Counted from the stretch's first letter, positions 1-7,386 are shown. The stretch: DNA of 20,008 bases from Clostridia bacterium (GCA_900751685.1 CAADSR010000206.1:1-20008); one strand, 5' to 3'. The notes: generated by a model not told the origin, from the sequence alone. Made by a program: numbers and translations.

Positions 1-1306
1 CGTCCATCACCTTGCCGTAAAGATAGCCGTACTGATCCATCTGCCCTGGAACATAGTCAACACGGAGCTTAAAGCCATTGCTTCCCTCAATCCCCTCAAG
101 ATAGAACGATTTCAGGTCACCCTCCGAAGTAAACAAGGCCGGACTATTCTTTGAAAACATCCCGGACACAGTTTCAAACGGCTCCGCTTTTGCGTTTTTT
201 TCACCACCGTAATATACCGGTGCTGATAATATATCTCCTCCCGCACATCCTTTGAAATTGCTCAGCGTCAAATTCTCAATCCCATTACCTTGGGCATCAA
301 GCGATACCTTCCGCTCCATAACATACGGATTGAACATAATTGTCTGCGTTTCTCCGCCAAGGGTTATATCCGCCGAAACGATCGTATATTCCGCACCGGT
401 TCTGATGAGACTGACCTCCCTGTTTGATCCGTCTAAGGTATACTCAGTCTGAGAAAAGCCGATGTACGCTTCCTCTTCCTCCTCGTCGTCCTCTATTGTG
501 AGTGTGCTTGATTTAAAATCGCCTATACGTACGTTTTCGGGATCAGTAAGCAGAAACATGGCAATCTCATCGCTTTCCGGCTCTTTGTCCTCATAAACTT
601 CAACAAGTATTTGCTTTTCCGTTTCTCCCGCTTCAAAAGCCAACAGCGTTTCGCTCGAATATTCCACATAATCGCCAGCATGATCGTTCTGATACTCGTT
701 AAGCATTTTTGACGTTTCGGCTTGTTCCTCCGTCATTTCACCAAACTGCATAGACGATTGACTGTTTGAATAAAGCTGCCGGGATTCAATGCCGGTCTGC
801 TGTTCCTTAAGCACTGCCAGAGAGCTTGTTGGGGCTGCAGATATAGTGGCCTCTTCCGCAGCTGCGCTGGTCACTCCTTCTTGGCCTTCAATATCCGCCT
901 GTATCTCCTTTATGCCGTCTGAATACTCCTGAACGACCTGCTTGATATCCTCGCCGGCATTGCGCTGCATTATTGTTTTATCAATACCCGTGTATTCGGT
1001 CGCCTCCCCTATAATGTCATAGTCAACACCGATTTTTGCGGAAATATCGACTGTTTGCAACCTGACGGACGCTGCTTCATCACTATATCCGTCACGGTAA
1101 ACAGTGTATATATACTGTCCTCTCTCCTCTGCCAGTCCTTTCACGGAGCCAAAATATACGACTCCTTCATTGGCTTCCTCCTCGTTCAATTCCGTTATGC
1201 GTACCGCCTGCAAAATCTCCGGCGGCGCCTCCGCGACCGCCTGCGGTATGACAAGCGATGTCACAGCAAGTGACAGCAATATACTCAGTATTCTTTTGAA
1301 TTTCAT
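1..1306 (-). CDS. Secreted Calx-beta domain protein (3' end beyond window)
   Basis: An open frame runs without a stop from an ATG at 1306 to the left edge, giving 435 visible residues. A strong SD (AAGGGGG, about 1313-1319) supports the start. Residues 1-25 form a signal peptide (Lys/Arg, a hydrophobic core, then AVA before Glu), so the product is exported. Residues ~65-97 (YRDG...VRLQTVD...GVDY) match the first half of a Calx-beta domain. Residues ~219-275 (AFEAGETEKQILVEVYED...TLTIEDDEEEEE) match its second half, including the acidic calcium-binding-type end. About 110 residues rich in Glu, Gln, Ser and Ala separate the halves. A second Calx-beta-like start may follow at ~281. Calx-beta domains usually act in calcium-dependent surface or adhesion proteins; no enzyme domain is visible. 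The gene is divergent from the two-component pair and has its own promoter next to a probable LytTR operator, so I infer it is that system's target. Confidence 0.82.
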   Translation of the reverse strand, partial: MKFKRILSILLSLAVTSLVIPQAVAEAPPEILQAVRITELNEEEANEGVVYFGSVKGLAEERGQYIYTVYRDGYSDEAASVRLQTVDISAKIGVDYDIIGEATEYTGIDKTIMQRNAGEDIKQVVQEYSDGIKEIQADIEGQEGVTSAAAEEATISAAPTSSLAVLKEQQTGIESRQLYSNSQSSMQFGEMTEEQAETSKMLNEYQNDHAGDYVEYSSETLLAFEAGETEKQILVEVYEDKEPESDEIAMFLLTDPENVRIGDFKSSTLTIEDDEEEEEAYIGFSQTEYTLDGSNREVSLIRTGAEYTIVSADITLGGETQTIMFNPYVMERKVSLDAQGNGIENLTLSNFKGCAGGDILSAPVYYGGEKNAKAEPFETVSGMFSKNSPALFTSEGDLKSFYLEGIEGSNGFKLRVDYVPGQMDQYGYLYGKVMD

Positions 1307-1347
1307 CTTAATCCCCCTTTTCAAAAAATATATTTATGATTATTTCA

Positions 1348-1376
1348 ATTATATATTATTCTTTTATTCCTCTCAA
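1348..1376 (-). promoter_or_regulatory. Promoter of the Calx-beta gene
   Basis: On the minus strand, TTGAGA (1376-1371) and a perfect TATAAT (1353-1348) are separated by 17 bp. This matches a sigma-A promoter and sits 42 bp upstream of the ATG. The direct-repeat operator begins 4 bp upstream of the -35 box, the usual position for LytTR activators. Confidence 0.72.
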
Positions 1377-1380
1377 TAAG

Positions 1381-1416
1381 TTGCTCTTAATTGACAGAGA
1401 TTGCACTTAATTGACA
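1381..1416. promoter_or_regulatory. Tandem direct repeat, probable LytTR operator
   Basis: TTGCTCTTAATTGACA (1381-1396) is repeated as TTGCACTTAATTGACA (1401-1416), with one mismatch in 16 and a period of 20 bp (two helical turns). Read on the minus strand each copy begins TGTCAATTAAG, resembling the ACAGTTAAG-type half-sites of AgrA/LytTR regulators in spacing and sequence. It lies between two divergent promoters and next to a LytTR regulator gene. Binding is inferred, not shown. Confidence 0.65.
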
Positions 1417-1428
1417 TCCTTATCTTAC

Positions 1429-1457
1429 TTGAAAATTTCTCTGACAAATTATATAAT
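1429..1457 (+). promoter_or_regulatory. Promoter of the response regulator/kinase operon
   Basis: TTGAAA (1429-1434), a 17-bp spacer and TATAAT (1452-1457) form a near-consensus sigma-A promoter 32 bp upstream of the regulator ATG. The tandem repeat ends 12 bp upstream of the -35 box, so autoregulation is plausible. Confidence 0.68.
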
Positions 1458-1489
1458 AAATAGAGATGTAAAAATACGGAGGTTTTTTT

Positions 1490-2203
1490 ATGCGGATCAC
1501 AATATGCGACGACGATAAGCTTGAGCTTGAGAGAATATATACGCTGACACAAAAATATATACATAAAAGAAATCTGCACGCTCAAATAACTGCATTCCAA
1601 AGTTCCGCCAGCCTTACGGAATATGAAAAATCCAATGCCGGCGCAAATATATACATCCTTGATGTTATCATGCCTGGAACAAATGGGATCGAACTTGGCG
1701 GCATTATTCACAAACGCAGAAAAAACGCGTTTATAATATATCTTACAACATCAAAGGATTTTGCAGTGGACGCGTTCAAAGTCAAGGCATTTGCATACCT
1801 AATAAAACCCGTTGTTGAAAAAGAGCTTTTCTCAGAGCTTGACCAATGCTTTAATAATATAACTAAAACGGATAAAAAATTCATTCTAAAAACCGCGCCA
1901 AATAATATATCGGTAAACAGCAGCGATATCATCACCGTTGAATATTTAAATCATAAGCTCATTTATCATACAGTGAGGGGGAATTTTGAGAGCGCATGGC
2001 TCAGAGGAAAATTTGATGATATTTCAAAGGAGTTTATTGATACGGAGGAATTTGTAAAAATTTCTGCAAGTCATATTGTAAATATAAAGCATATTCAGTC
2101 TGTAAACGCCGACGAGTTTATCATGTCAGACGGTTCGGGCTATAAGATAACCCGGCGGTATGCTGATGCCAAGAAAAAATATCTGAACCGTGTTTTAAGC
2201 TAG
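1490..2203 (+). CDS. LytTR-family response regulator (AgrA-like)
   Basis: A 237-residue DNA-binding response regulator, presumably phosphorylated by the kinase encoded next to it. The receiver domain spans ~1-120. It has the acidic pocket CDDD (residues 6-9), the phospho-acceptor Asp58 in ILDVIMPGTNG, the switch Thr86 in LTTS, and Lys106 in LIKP. The C-terminal ~110 residues (FILKTAPNNISVNSSDIITVEY...FVKISASHIVNIKHIQSV) form a LytTR DNA-binding domain. Length and architecture are normal for the AgrA/VirR group. GGAGG at 1478-1482, 7 nt before the ATG, sets the start. The kinase follows after 12 nt, so the two form an operon. The likely operator is the tandem repeat at 1381-1416. The family is clear; the specific pathway is not. 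Confidence 0.92.
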   Translation: MRITICDDDKLELERIYTLTQKYIHKRNLHAQITAFQSSASLTEYEKSNAGANIYILDVIMPGTNGIELGGIIHKRRKNAFIIYLTTSKDFAVDAFKVKAFAYLIKPVVEKELFSELDQCFNNITKTDKKFILKTAPNNISVNSSDIITVEYLNHKLIYHTVRGNFESAWLRGKFDDISKEFIDTEEFVKISASHIVNIKHIQSVNADEFIMSDGSGYKITRRYADAKKKYLNRVLS

Positions 2204-2215
2204 AAAGGAAAATTC

Positions 2216-3502
2216 ATGGAAATTTTAAGAAATCTTTGCGCTGGAATGACACTTTTTTTCGCATTCACCCTGTCGCTTATTCTGATCGTGCCGCGTGTCG
2301 AAAAAAAGAAATATTATATTATGACCTCCGTTCTTATGGGAGTGATGATCGTTCTGAATATCGCTGCAATGTTTGTTTTTGGCTTTGACGCGGTAAACCA
2401 GTATGCTCTTGTCACCTTATCACTGCCAAGCCTTATTTATTTTTTCTGCGTTTCAAAATACCGGGACGGCAGACTGTTTTTTATTTTCTGCTTCGGAGAT
2501 GTTCTGACTATGGCGCTGAGCTATCCCACACTGATTGCAAGCGTGTTTTTTGAAAACAGCTTATGGTTTTTATTTATAAGCCGTATTATTCTGTTTCCGC
2601 TTTCCGCAATTATTATCGCAAAATATGTGTCAAAATTTTTCCATACAGCCATGGAGGAAATCACAAACGGCTGGTGGCTTATGACAGCAATATCACTTAT
2701 GTTTTACATTTATATTGCCCTTATATGCGCATATCCTACTCATATTAAAGAGCGCCCCGCCGATATGCCCGGGGTCCTTTTAATGATCGCTATTGTGGTT
2801 CTTACTTATATCACGTTTTTCCGGTTAATATTGAATCAGCTTAAAATTATAAATTTTGAGCGTACCCAAAAGCTTATGTCCGTTCAGATGAAATCGTTTG
2901 AGAATACAATAAAAACAATGGAGCTTAACGAAAAACAACTTCGTATTATCCGTCATGACCTGCGGCATTACGAAAATAATCTGCGTGAGATCGTAAATAC
3001 GGGCGATATGGATGCGGTAAGAAAATTTGTCGATGCCGCTCCAGAAATAGCTGCCTCAGTGAAGCATAGAAAATACTGCGAAAACATAGCCTTAAATTCT
3101 GTTTTGTTTTTTTATGTACAGCTTGCCAATGACGCCGGCTGCAAAACCGGAGTATGTATTAAAATAGCGGGCGCCCTGCCCGTAAAGGAGGCGGAGCTGT
3201 GTATTGTGTTTGCAAATGCACTTGAAAATGCAATCAACGCTTGTAAAAAAATCAAGGACTCTGCACAACGGCAAATTATAATCACCTGCAATGACAACTC
3301 ACAGTTTGTTTTTGAAATAGCCAATACATATACGGGCAAAATCAGCCTGAATGAGGCCGGAATTCCAATCACCGACAAGAAAAATCATGGATATGGCACA
3401 CAGAGTATAAAAGCCTTTGCAAAAAAGCATAATGCGCTGCTTGACTACGATATCGACGAAAAGTGGTTTAAGCTTAGAATGGCTATAAGCTCTAATAATT
3501 AG
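2216..3502 (+). CDS. Membrane sensor histidine kinase, GHKL type (AgrC-like)
   Basis: A 428-residue kinase and partner of the upstream LytTR regulator. The first ~210 residues contain about six or seven hydrophobic segments (roughly 7-25, 33-56, 62-80, 88-112, 115-137, 153-174, 185-207) and no recognisable periplasmic sensor domain, as in AgrC-type peptide receptors. A short coiled stretch leads to the phospho-acceptor motif RHDLRH with His247. The ATPase domain follows, with the N-box FANALENAINACKK (Asn334, Asn337) and a glycine motif HGYGTQSI near 391-398. SD AGAAAGGAA lies just upstream of the start, 12 nt after the regulator stop. No AgrB protease or AgrD peptide gene is present in this window, so the signal may be encoded elsewhere or may not be a peptide. 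Confidence 0.9.
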   Translation: MEILRNLCAGMTLFFAFTLSLILIVPRVEKKKYYIMTSVLMGVMIVLNIAAMFVFGFDAVNQYALVTLSLPSLIYFFCVSKYRDGRLFFIFCFGDVLTMALSYPTLIASVFFENSLWFLFISRIILFPLSAIIIAKYVSKFFHTAMEEITNGWWLMTAISLMFYIYIALICAYPTHIKERPADMPGVLLMIAIVVLTYITFFRLILNQLKIINFERTQKLMSVQMKSFENTIKTMELNEKQLRIIRHDLRHYENNLREIVNTGDMDAVRKFVDAAPEIAASVKHRKYCENIALNSVLFFYVQLANDAGCKTGVCIKIAGALPVKEAELCIVFANALENAINACKKIKDSAQRQIIITCNDNSQFVFEIANTYTGKISLNEAGIPITDKKNHGYGTQSIKAFAKKHNALLDYDIDEKWFKLRMAISSNN

Positions 3503-3514
3503 CAGGATCATATA

Positions 3515-3533
3515 AAAAATCACAGTGATTTTT
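3515..3533. repeat. Short perfect palindrome after the kinase gene
   Basis: AAAAATCAC and GTGATTTTT face each other around a single A, 12 nt after the kinase stop codon. It could be a weak hairpin or an operator. The following ~65 bp has an SD-like AAAGGAG at ~3546-3552 but no convincing ORF, and I assign no function. Confidence 0.4.
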
Positions 3534-3600
3534 GTGTATGGTGCAAAGGAGATACACGATTAACCGATTGCCTCTTGGGGGATCAAAGTTTTGCCAAACA

Positions 3601-3634
3601 AAAAAACGAGGTCAAAATCGACCTCGTTTTTTTT
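3601..3634 (+). terminator. Bidirectional intrinsic terminator
   Basis: The stem CGAGGTC (3607-3613)/GACCTCG (3620-3626) has a 6-nt loop. An A-run lies on its left and eight T residues (3627-3634) on its right. It ends the regulator/kinase operon on the plus strand. The A-run would serve as a U-tract for transcription arriving on the minus strand from the CRISPR array. Confidence 0.85.
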
Positions 3635-3809
3635 AATAGCCATAACGGTTTGGCAGTAAGCACCATGAAAATTTCTTTTTTCATTTGAGCATTTTTTGTA
3701 ATCTCCTATCTAAATAAAATGCGATATGTAAAGTGCCGCAACGTTCATAAAACTTGTTTTCTATATGAAAAAGGTCTTTGTCCAACCCTTAACGGTTCGG
3801 ATACGAACC
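3633..3809. repeat. Diverged ~175-bp element, copy A
   Basis: Conserved blocks are shared with copy B (12588-12762) in the same order and at almost identical spacing: TTAATAG (3633), TGAAAATT (3666), AAATAAAAT (3712) followed closely by ATATGTAAA, AAAAAGGTCT (3768), and TTAAC-GTT ending in ACC (3809). The successive block starts are 33, 46 and 56 bp apart here and 33, 45 and 55 bp apart in copy B. The end next to the array carries the small hairpin GGTTCG-GATA-CGAACC. No ORF is visible. It begins 7 bp beyond the last CRISPR repeat. Confidence 0.6.
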
Positions 3810-3816
3810 TTCATTC

Positions 3817-3986
3817 ATATCAGCTCACGCACCTCGTGTGAGGTGCGACCTATGCTTGCAGGATGCGGAAGAGAGTCAAATAATTTCAACTCACGCACCT
3901 CGTGTGAGGTGCGACGGTGTGAATATTGAGGCTCACGCAAGTTACGTTCATATATTTCAACTCACGCACCTCGTGTGAGGTGCGAC
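3817..3986 (-). CRISPR. Type I-C CRISPR array, 3 repeats and 2 spacers
   Basis: Three 33-nt repeats lie at 3817-3849, 3883-3915 and 3954-3986, with spacers of 33 nt (3850-3882) and 38 nt (3916-3953). Read on the minus strand, the repeat starts GTCGC, forms a perfect 8-bp stem (CGCACCTC/GAGGTGCG) around ACAC, and ends GTTGAAAT, as type I-C repeats do. The repeats at 3883 and 3954 are identical. The one at 3817 differs at two positions in its GTTGAAAT end, as expected for the leader-distal terminal repeat. Transcription should therefore run on the minus strand, away from cas2. I could not identify the spacer targets. Confidence 0.95.
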
Positions 3987-4132
3987 CCTGCATATAGTAT
4001 ACAACTCTCCGCACCGCCACAAAAAGGTGGACTTTCTAAAGCAAAATAGCTTAATTAATAACAAATAACCATACTTTTTTACCATTTTTCATGGCGAACC
4101 CCTTCATAAAACAAGATTACTTCCAGTTCGCC
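3987..4132 (-). promoter_or_regulatory. CRISPR leader between cas2 and the array
   Basis: An AT-rich stretch of 146 bp lies between the cas2 stop and the first repeat. At the cas2 end, GGCGAAC (4093-4099) and GTTCGCC (4126-4132) form 7-bp inverted arms around a 26-nt loop, touching the cas2 stop codon. At the array end, 4002-4015 resembles part of a repeat (CAACTCTCCGCACC against CAACTCACGCACC). A TATACT -10-like hexamer lies just upstream of the first repeat on the minus strand, but I see no good -35 box at proper spacing. Confidence 0.6.
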
Positions 4133-4423
4133 TCAAAGAATTAATGCCCCTTCGGGATTATATGTTTCCTTTGCTCCAAAATGCTCTATCCTACTATGCC
4201 ATTTGTTCCCTAGATAATATATTCGCAAACTGTCTTGTTCCTCGTCTATGATTTTTAACAGGCGGTCTTTTATTTTTAAGAACGTGCCATAATCGACATT
4301 GATCTCAAATACTGAATTTTGCACTCTTTGGCCATAATTTTGGCATTCCTTGGCTACCTTTCGCAGCCGTGTTTTTCCTTTGCTATCTATAGTACATACA
4401 TCATAGCTTACAAGTGTCATCAT
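4133..4423 (-). CDS. cas2: CRISPR-associated endoribonuclease Cas2
   Basis: A 96-residue protein of normal Cas2 length. The first strand carries the motif VSYDV with the conserved metal-site Asp8. It then follows the ferredoxin-like family pattern (TRLRKVAKECQNYGQRVQNSVFEI...LKIIDEEQDSLRIYYLG). With Cas1 it builds the integration complex that inserts new spacers at the leader end of the array. AAAGGA (4438-4433) precedes two adjacent ATG codons, either of which could start it. It lies 40 nt after cas1 and is the last cas gene before the leader. The inverted repeat beginning at its stop is part of the leader region. Confidence 0.95.
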   Translation of the reverse strand: MMTLVSYDVCTIDSKGKTRLRKVAKECQNYGQRVQNSVFEINVDYGTFLKIKDRLLKIIDEEQDSLRIYYLGNKWHSRIEHFGAKETYNPEGALIL

Positions 4424-4463
4424 ATCATTGTATCCTTTCTATATAAAAATGCCTTGCCTGTGC

Positions 4464-5486
4464 TTATTTCATAATAAATACCGGGTACTCATTTATTTCT
4501 CCCCGTATGTATTTAGCAAGTAAATGACTTTGTATATATGGGATCAAGCCAAGCTGCACCTTTTGTTTTAAATATGGATGTACGGTAACACTGCGTTTTT
4601 TATCCTGCCATAATGCAAGTACCTTTTTCATGCCATCCTTCGTGAGAAAAACCGCTCCGCTTATCTGCGTTTCAAAATCCTCCGCATTTATTTGTCTAAG
4701 ATTGATCATCGTCAAAACAAGCCTTTCTATTATGCACCTAGTCTCCTCTACCAAGTCACATGCAAGGGAACTTCTTCCCGGTCTGAGTTCATGATAAAAG
4801 CCTATGTAACTGTCTAATCCCACACTTTCAAGTGCGGATGCATAATCACGGGTATATATCGCATACAGAAATGACAAAACTGCATTCACACGGTCAAGAG
4901 GCGGACGCTTTGTTCTAAAGTTCATATAAAAATCGTCCTTTTGCTTTAATATCAGCCTATCAAACACATCAAAATATGCTTTCGCACAGTTCCCTTCAAG
5001 TCCCAGAATGGTCATTTTATCAGTCATATCATATACATCACTTATAGCGGATTCCAGCTTAGAGAGGCAGCCGGTCAGTAATCCATCACCGTCTAGGTCT
5101 GGGTAATCTTTAAGAGAACGCTTGATCACAGTTCTTGTATTCGCCAGCTTTGCTGCAACAGTATTGTGAACAAGCAGCATTTCTGTTTCGGCAAATTGTT
5201 CTACCTGGGCTTTGCGAAGTATTACATTCCCTCTTGATTCTCCTATGACCCGTCCCAGAAACTTGCCATTAGGTGAAATAAAGCTGATTGCTACTCCCTC
5301 CCGGCAGCATTTTCCCATCAATGCAGGGGAGCAGCCTAGGTATGAAAAGCAATAGATTGAATCAATCGTCACAAACGGCAGCCTGAAAACTTTATCGTCA
5401 CTCATTTTTACCACTATATTCTCGCCATCCAACGAAAGATATGCGTCTTCCTCCGTTATATACAAGGTATTAAGTAATTTTTTCAT
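4464..5486 (-). CDS. cas1: CRISPR-associated integrase Cas1 (type I-C)
   Basis: About 340 residues, the usual size for the Cas1 integrase of the adaptation module. The N-terminal beta domain (residues 1-~85) is followed by the helical catalytic domain. Metal-binding residues are visible: Glu ~164 in LGLEGNCAK, His ~232 in FYHELRPGR, and Asp ~244 in CDLVEE. I chose the ATG at 5486, which overlaps the cas4 stop as TGATG; a GTG one codon earlier (5489) is also possible. Overlapping genes imply translational coupling with cas4, consistent with Cas4-Cas1 cooperation in trimming prespacers. No lesions are seen, so adaptation should be intact despite the very short array. Confidence 0.96.
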   Translation of the reverse strand: MKKLLNTLYITEEDAYLSLDGENIVVKMSDDKVFRLPFVTIDSIYCFSYLGCSPALMGKCCREGVAISFISPNGKFLGRVIGESRGNVILRKAQVEQFAETEMLLVHNTVAAKLANTRTVIKRSLKDYPDLDGDGLLTGCLSKLESAISDVYDMTDKMTILGLEGNCAKAYFDVFDRLILKQKDDFYMNFRTKRPPLDRVNAVLSFLYAIYTRDYASALESVGLDSYIGFYHELRPGRSSLACDLVEETRCIIERLVLTMINLRQINAEDFETQISGAVFLTKDGMKKVLALWQDKKRSVTVHPYLKQKVQLGLIPYIQSHLLAKYIRGEINEYPVFIMK

Positions 5487-6142
5487 CACATATTATCCTC
5501 TATTTCATCGAATATTTGCTTTTTTACAGAGATGTGAGTGTTTTTAGGCATGCAGATATCCTTTAGCGAGCAACCGCTGCATTTCTGCCCCTTTGATTTT
5601 TGCGGGATCCTACCGTTTTCAAGAATCTCACGCATTTCCTGAACTAATTGTAATGTAAGGCTATAATACCTATCATACTCTGTATCAAACGGGAGCTTTG
5701 TCCGCCGTTTTACATCGGAATAATAAATATACGCCTCGCAATTACTTTTAAAAATATGATCGGCACACAGCTTCTGCGCAAAAACCTGAATAGCGTCTGT
5801 TTCACTGATGCTCCCATCCTTCGGCCTTGTGGGCTTATATTCTACTATTTTCACATGATACGTTTTATTTTTAAAAACATATTCCCCATTTCTTGAAGCC
5901 TCAAATTCAATACAGTCCGCCACGCCAAATATATCGAGCTCATCATTGTAAAGCGTTATTGAGCTTCTTGAAAATCCATTCCTGCCCGAAAATTTATGCT
6001 CTGCACTATGTACCCTCTCGTGCATAATATTTGCCTTTACCACAAATGCATTTTCTGCCCAGTCTATATTGATTTCAAGCAGGCCGAACCGCCTGGGGCA
6101 ATACAGATAATGCTGTATTGCTCTAATATTTACCGGCATCAT
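5486..6142 (-). CDS. cas4: CRISPR-associated exonuclease Cas4
   Basis: 218 residues of the RecB-like nuclease family, which selects and trims prespacers by their PAM. The four iron-sulfur cysteines are present: Cys15 (YCPRRF) and a C-terminal cluster Cys188, Cys191, Cys197 (KCSGCSLKDIC). The nuclease core shows His41, Asp76 (FGVADCIEF) and Glu101-Tyr102-Lys103 (VEYKP, motif III of the RecB fold). The start ATG overlaps the cas7 stop (ATGA), and the 3' end overlaps cas1. The QhXXY-type helix (a C-terminal RecB motif) may lie in the YYSLTLQLVQEM region but is not certain. Length is typical of cas4 genes in type I-C operons. Confidence 0.94.
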   Translation of the reverse strand: MMPVNIRAIQHYLYCPRRFGLLEINIDWAENAFVVKANIMHERVHSAEHKFSGRNGFSRSSITLYNDELDIFGVADCIEFEASRNGEYVFKNKTYHVKIVEYKPTRPKDGSISETDAIQVFAQKLCADHIFKSNCEAYIYYSDVKRRTKLPFDTEYDRYYSLTLQLVQEMREILENGRIPQKSKGQKCSGCSLKDICMPKNTHISVKKQIFDEIEDNM

Positions 6143-7002
6143 AGCTTTTCAATCATTTCAACGCCTTCTGGCATCTGAGCGCACACATCGATATCGTAAT
6201 CAGTAAATGCTCTGGGGCATTCCACATGGTCTTTTTTCTTTATTGTAATCTTATCAAACAGAATGTGAGCAGGACAATTGCCCAGCTGATTTGAGTGCTT
6301 GAATAGATACAGCTTCCTCATACACATCTTACCTCTTGCAGCACTTCTATCATGCTCAAACATATTGATTATTGCTTGCCACAAAAGCTCAAGATCAGCC
6401 TCTGAAAAACCTGTCACCTTCTGAGCCAGCATAGCGGAAACATAGCCTTCAACACGGTATAATCCATATGGTACTATATTCTTTTTTCCCATTTCTGTAT
6501 TCCCTGTTTCCTGACGTTCTTCTGTTGTCCTTGCCTGTCTGGTGATCGTTATATCCTGCGCAAAAACAGGGTCTACGCTTTTTGCAAAATTAATTTGAAC
6601 AGGGCCCCTTACGATCCCGCAAGGATCGTCTCCCGTGCTCATAACAGCGCCGAATGCCCTTACATCATAATAGTTCTTGCACATATAATCACGCGCTGTC
6701 CTTACATCATCCTCCTTTTTGCCTTTTTTCTTTTTCTCAAGTCCACATTCCTCATATGCTGCTGTGAATTTAGAATTTAACGGTTTGTCCGCTTTGATCA
6801 AAATATTATATTCGGGTTCATTTTCCTTCACTATTTCAACATAATTTCTAATCTTACGCTTTATGCAAACATCTGTTACAATACCTAATGAGGTCTCGGG
6901 GTCAGTACGGGGCATATTCCCCGCGTCCGGGTCACCGTTTGGATTTCCGTTCTCCACATCAAAAATTGCTACAAACTCATATCTGTTTTTTATTGCTTCC
7001 AT
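6139..7002 (-). CDS. cas7: Type I-C Cascade backbone protein Cas7 (Csd2)
   Basis: 287 residues. The N-terminal motif FVAIFDVENGNPNGDPDAGNMPRTDPETSLGIVTD is the signature of the Csd2/Csh2 Cas7 family. Several Cas7 subunits coat the crRNA spacer as a helical filament in Cascade. Further family features are the run KNYYDVRAFGAVMST near residue 110 and GPVQINFAKSVDPV near 130. SD GAAAGGAAG precedes the ATG, 21 nt after the cas8c stop, and the 3' end overlaps cas4 by 4 nt. Length is normal and no lesion is visible. Confidence 0.95.
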   Translation of the reverse strand: MEAIKNRYEFVAIFDVENGNPNGDPDAGNMPRTDPETSLGIVTDVCIKRKIRNYVEIVKENEPEYNILIKADKPLNSKFTAAYEECGLEKKKKGKKEDDVRTARDYMCKNYYDVRAFGAVMSTGDDPCGIVRGPVQINFAKSVDPVFAQDITITRQARTTEERQETGNTEMGKKNIVPYGLYRVEGYVSAMLAQKVTGFSEADLELLWQAIINMFEHDRSAARGKMCMRKLYLFKHSNQLGNCPAHILFDKITIKKKDHVECPRAFTDYDIDVCAQMPEGVEMIEKL

Positions 7003-7023
7003 TTTAAATACTTCCTTTCAAAA

Positions 7024-7386
7024 TTAATTTTCATTTGATTTTTTAAAATACAACTGATGGTAATATCCCATTATAAATTTCCCCTGATCCTCAAGGGACA
7101 AAGTATTCGGAAACTCTGTATCCAGCATTCCTATAATCTCGCCTATTGTTTTATTAAAGTAGCCTGCAAGTTCCTTTCTATCACTTCTTATCTTCGCCAT
7201 ATGGTTCTGGGATAATTTAATGATTCTAGGAAATACCACAGCAGGCTTTGAACAAGCTGACGCAAAATAGGCATCCTTGATCCCAGTGTTTAACTCTCCG
7301 AGTGCCGCAGTTTGTACCTTTTCTAAAACTGCAAACAATCTTCCGCAAAGATAGGCGGCATTCGTGTTTTCTTTGTCAAGCGACAT
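7024..7386 (-). CDS. cas11c: Cas11c small subunit, internal start within cas8c
   Basis: Inside the cas8c reading frame, an ATG at 7386-7384 stands 8 nt behind a perfect AGGAGG (7400-7395). Translation from it gives a 120-residue, largely helical protein ending at the cas8c stop (MSLDKENTNAAYLCGRLFAV...GYYHQLYFKK). In type I-C, and in I-B and I-D, the small subunit is known to be made by internal initiation in the large-subunit gene. It lines the belly of Cascade and stabilises the R-loop. Size, position and SD strength fit that expectation well. Production of the protein is inferred. Confidence 0.8.
   Translation of the reverse strand: MSLDKENTNAAYLCGRLFAVLEKVQTAALGELNTGIKDAYFASACSKPAVVFPRIIKLSQNHMAKIRSDRKELAGYFNKTIGEIIGMLDTEFPNTLSLEDQGKFIMGYYHQLYFKKSNEN

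Noticed and set aside
1307..1489. Riboswitch or small RNA in the divergent intergenic region
   Set aside because: The two promoters and the tandem repeat account for most of the 183 bp, and I see no conserved RNA structure.
3537..3634. Possible small peptide gene after the kinase (GTG start, about 30 codons, running into the terminator) as an AgrD-like signal
   Set aside because: The SD-like AAAGGAG lies inside the frame rather than before the start, the 3' end is the terminator stem itself, and no AgrD features are visible.
3932..3939. CTCACGCA within spacer 2, identical to part of the repeat, as a collapsed extra repeat
   Set aside because: Only 8 bases match, the hairpin part is absent, and the flanking sequence does not continue the repeat; chance cannot be excluded.
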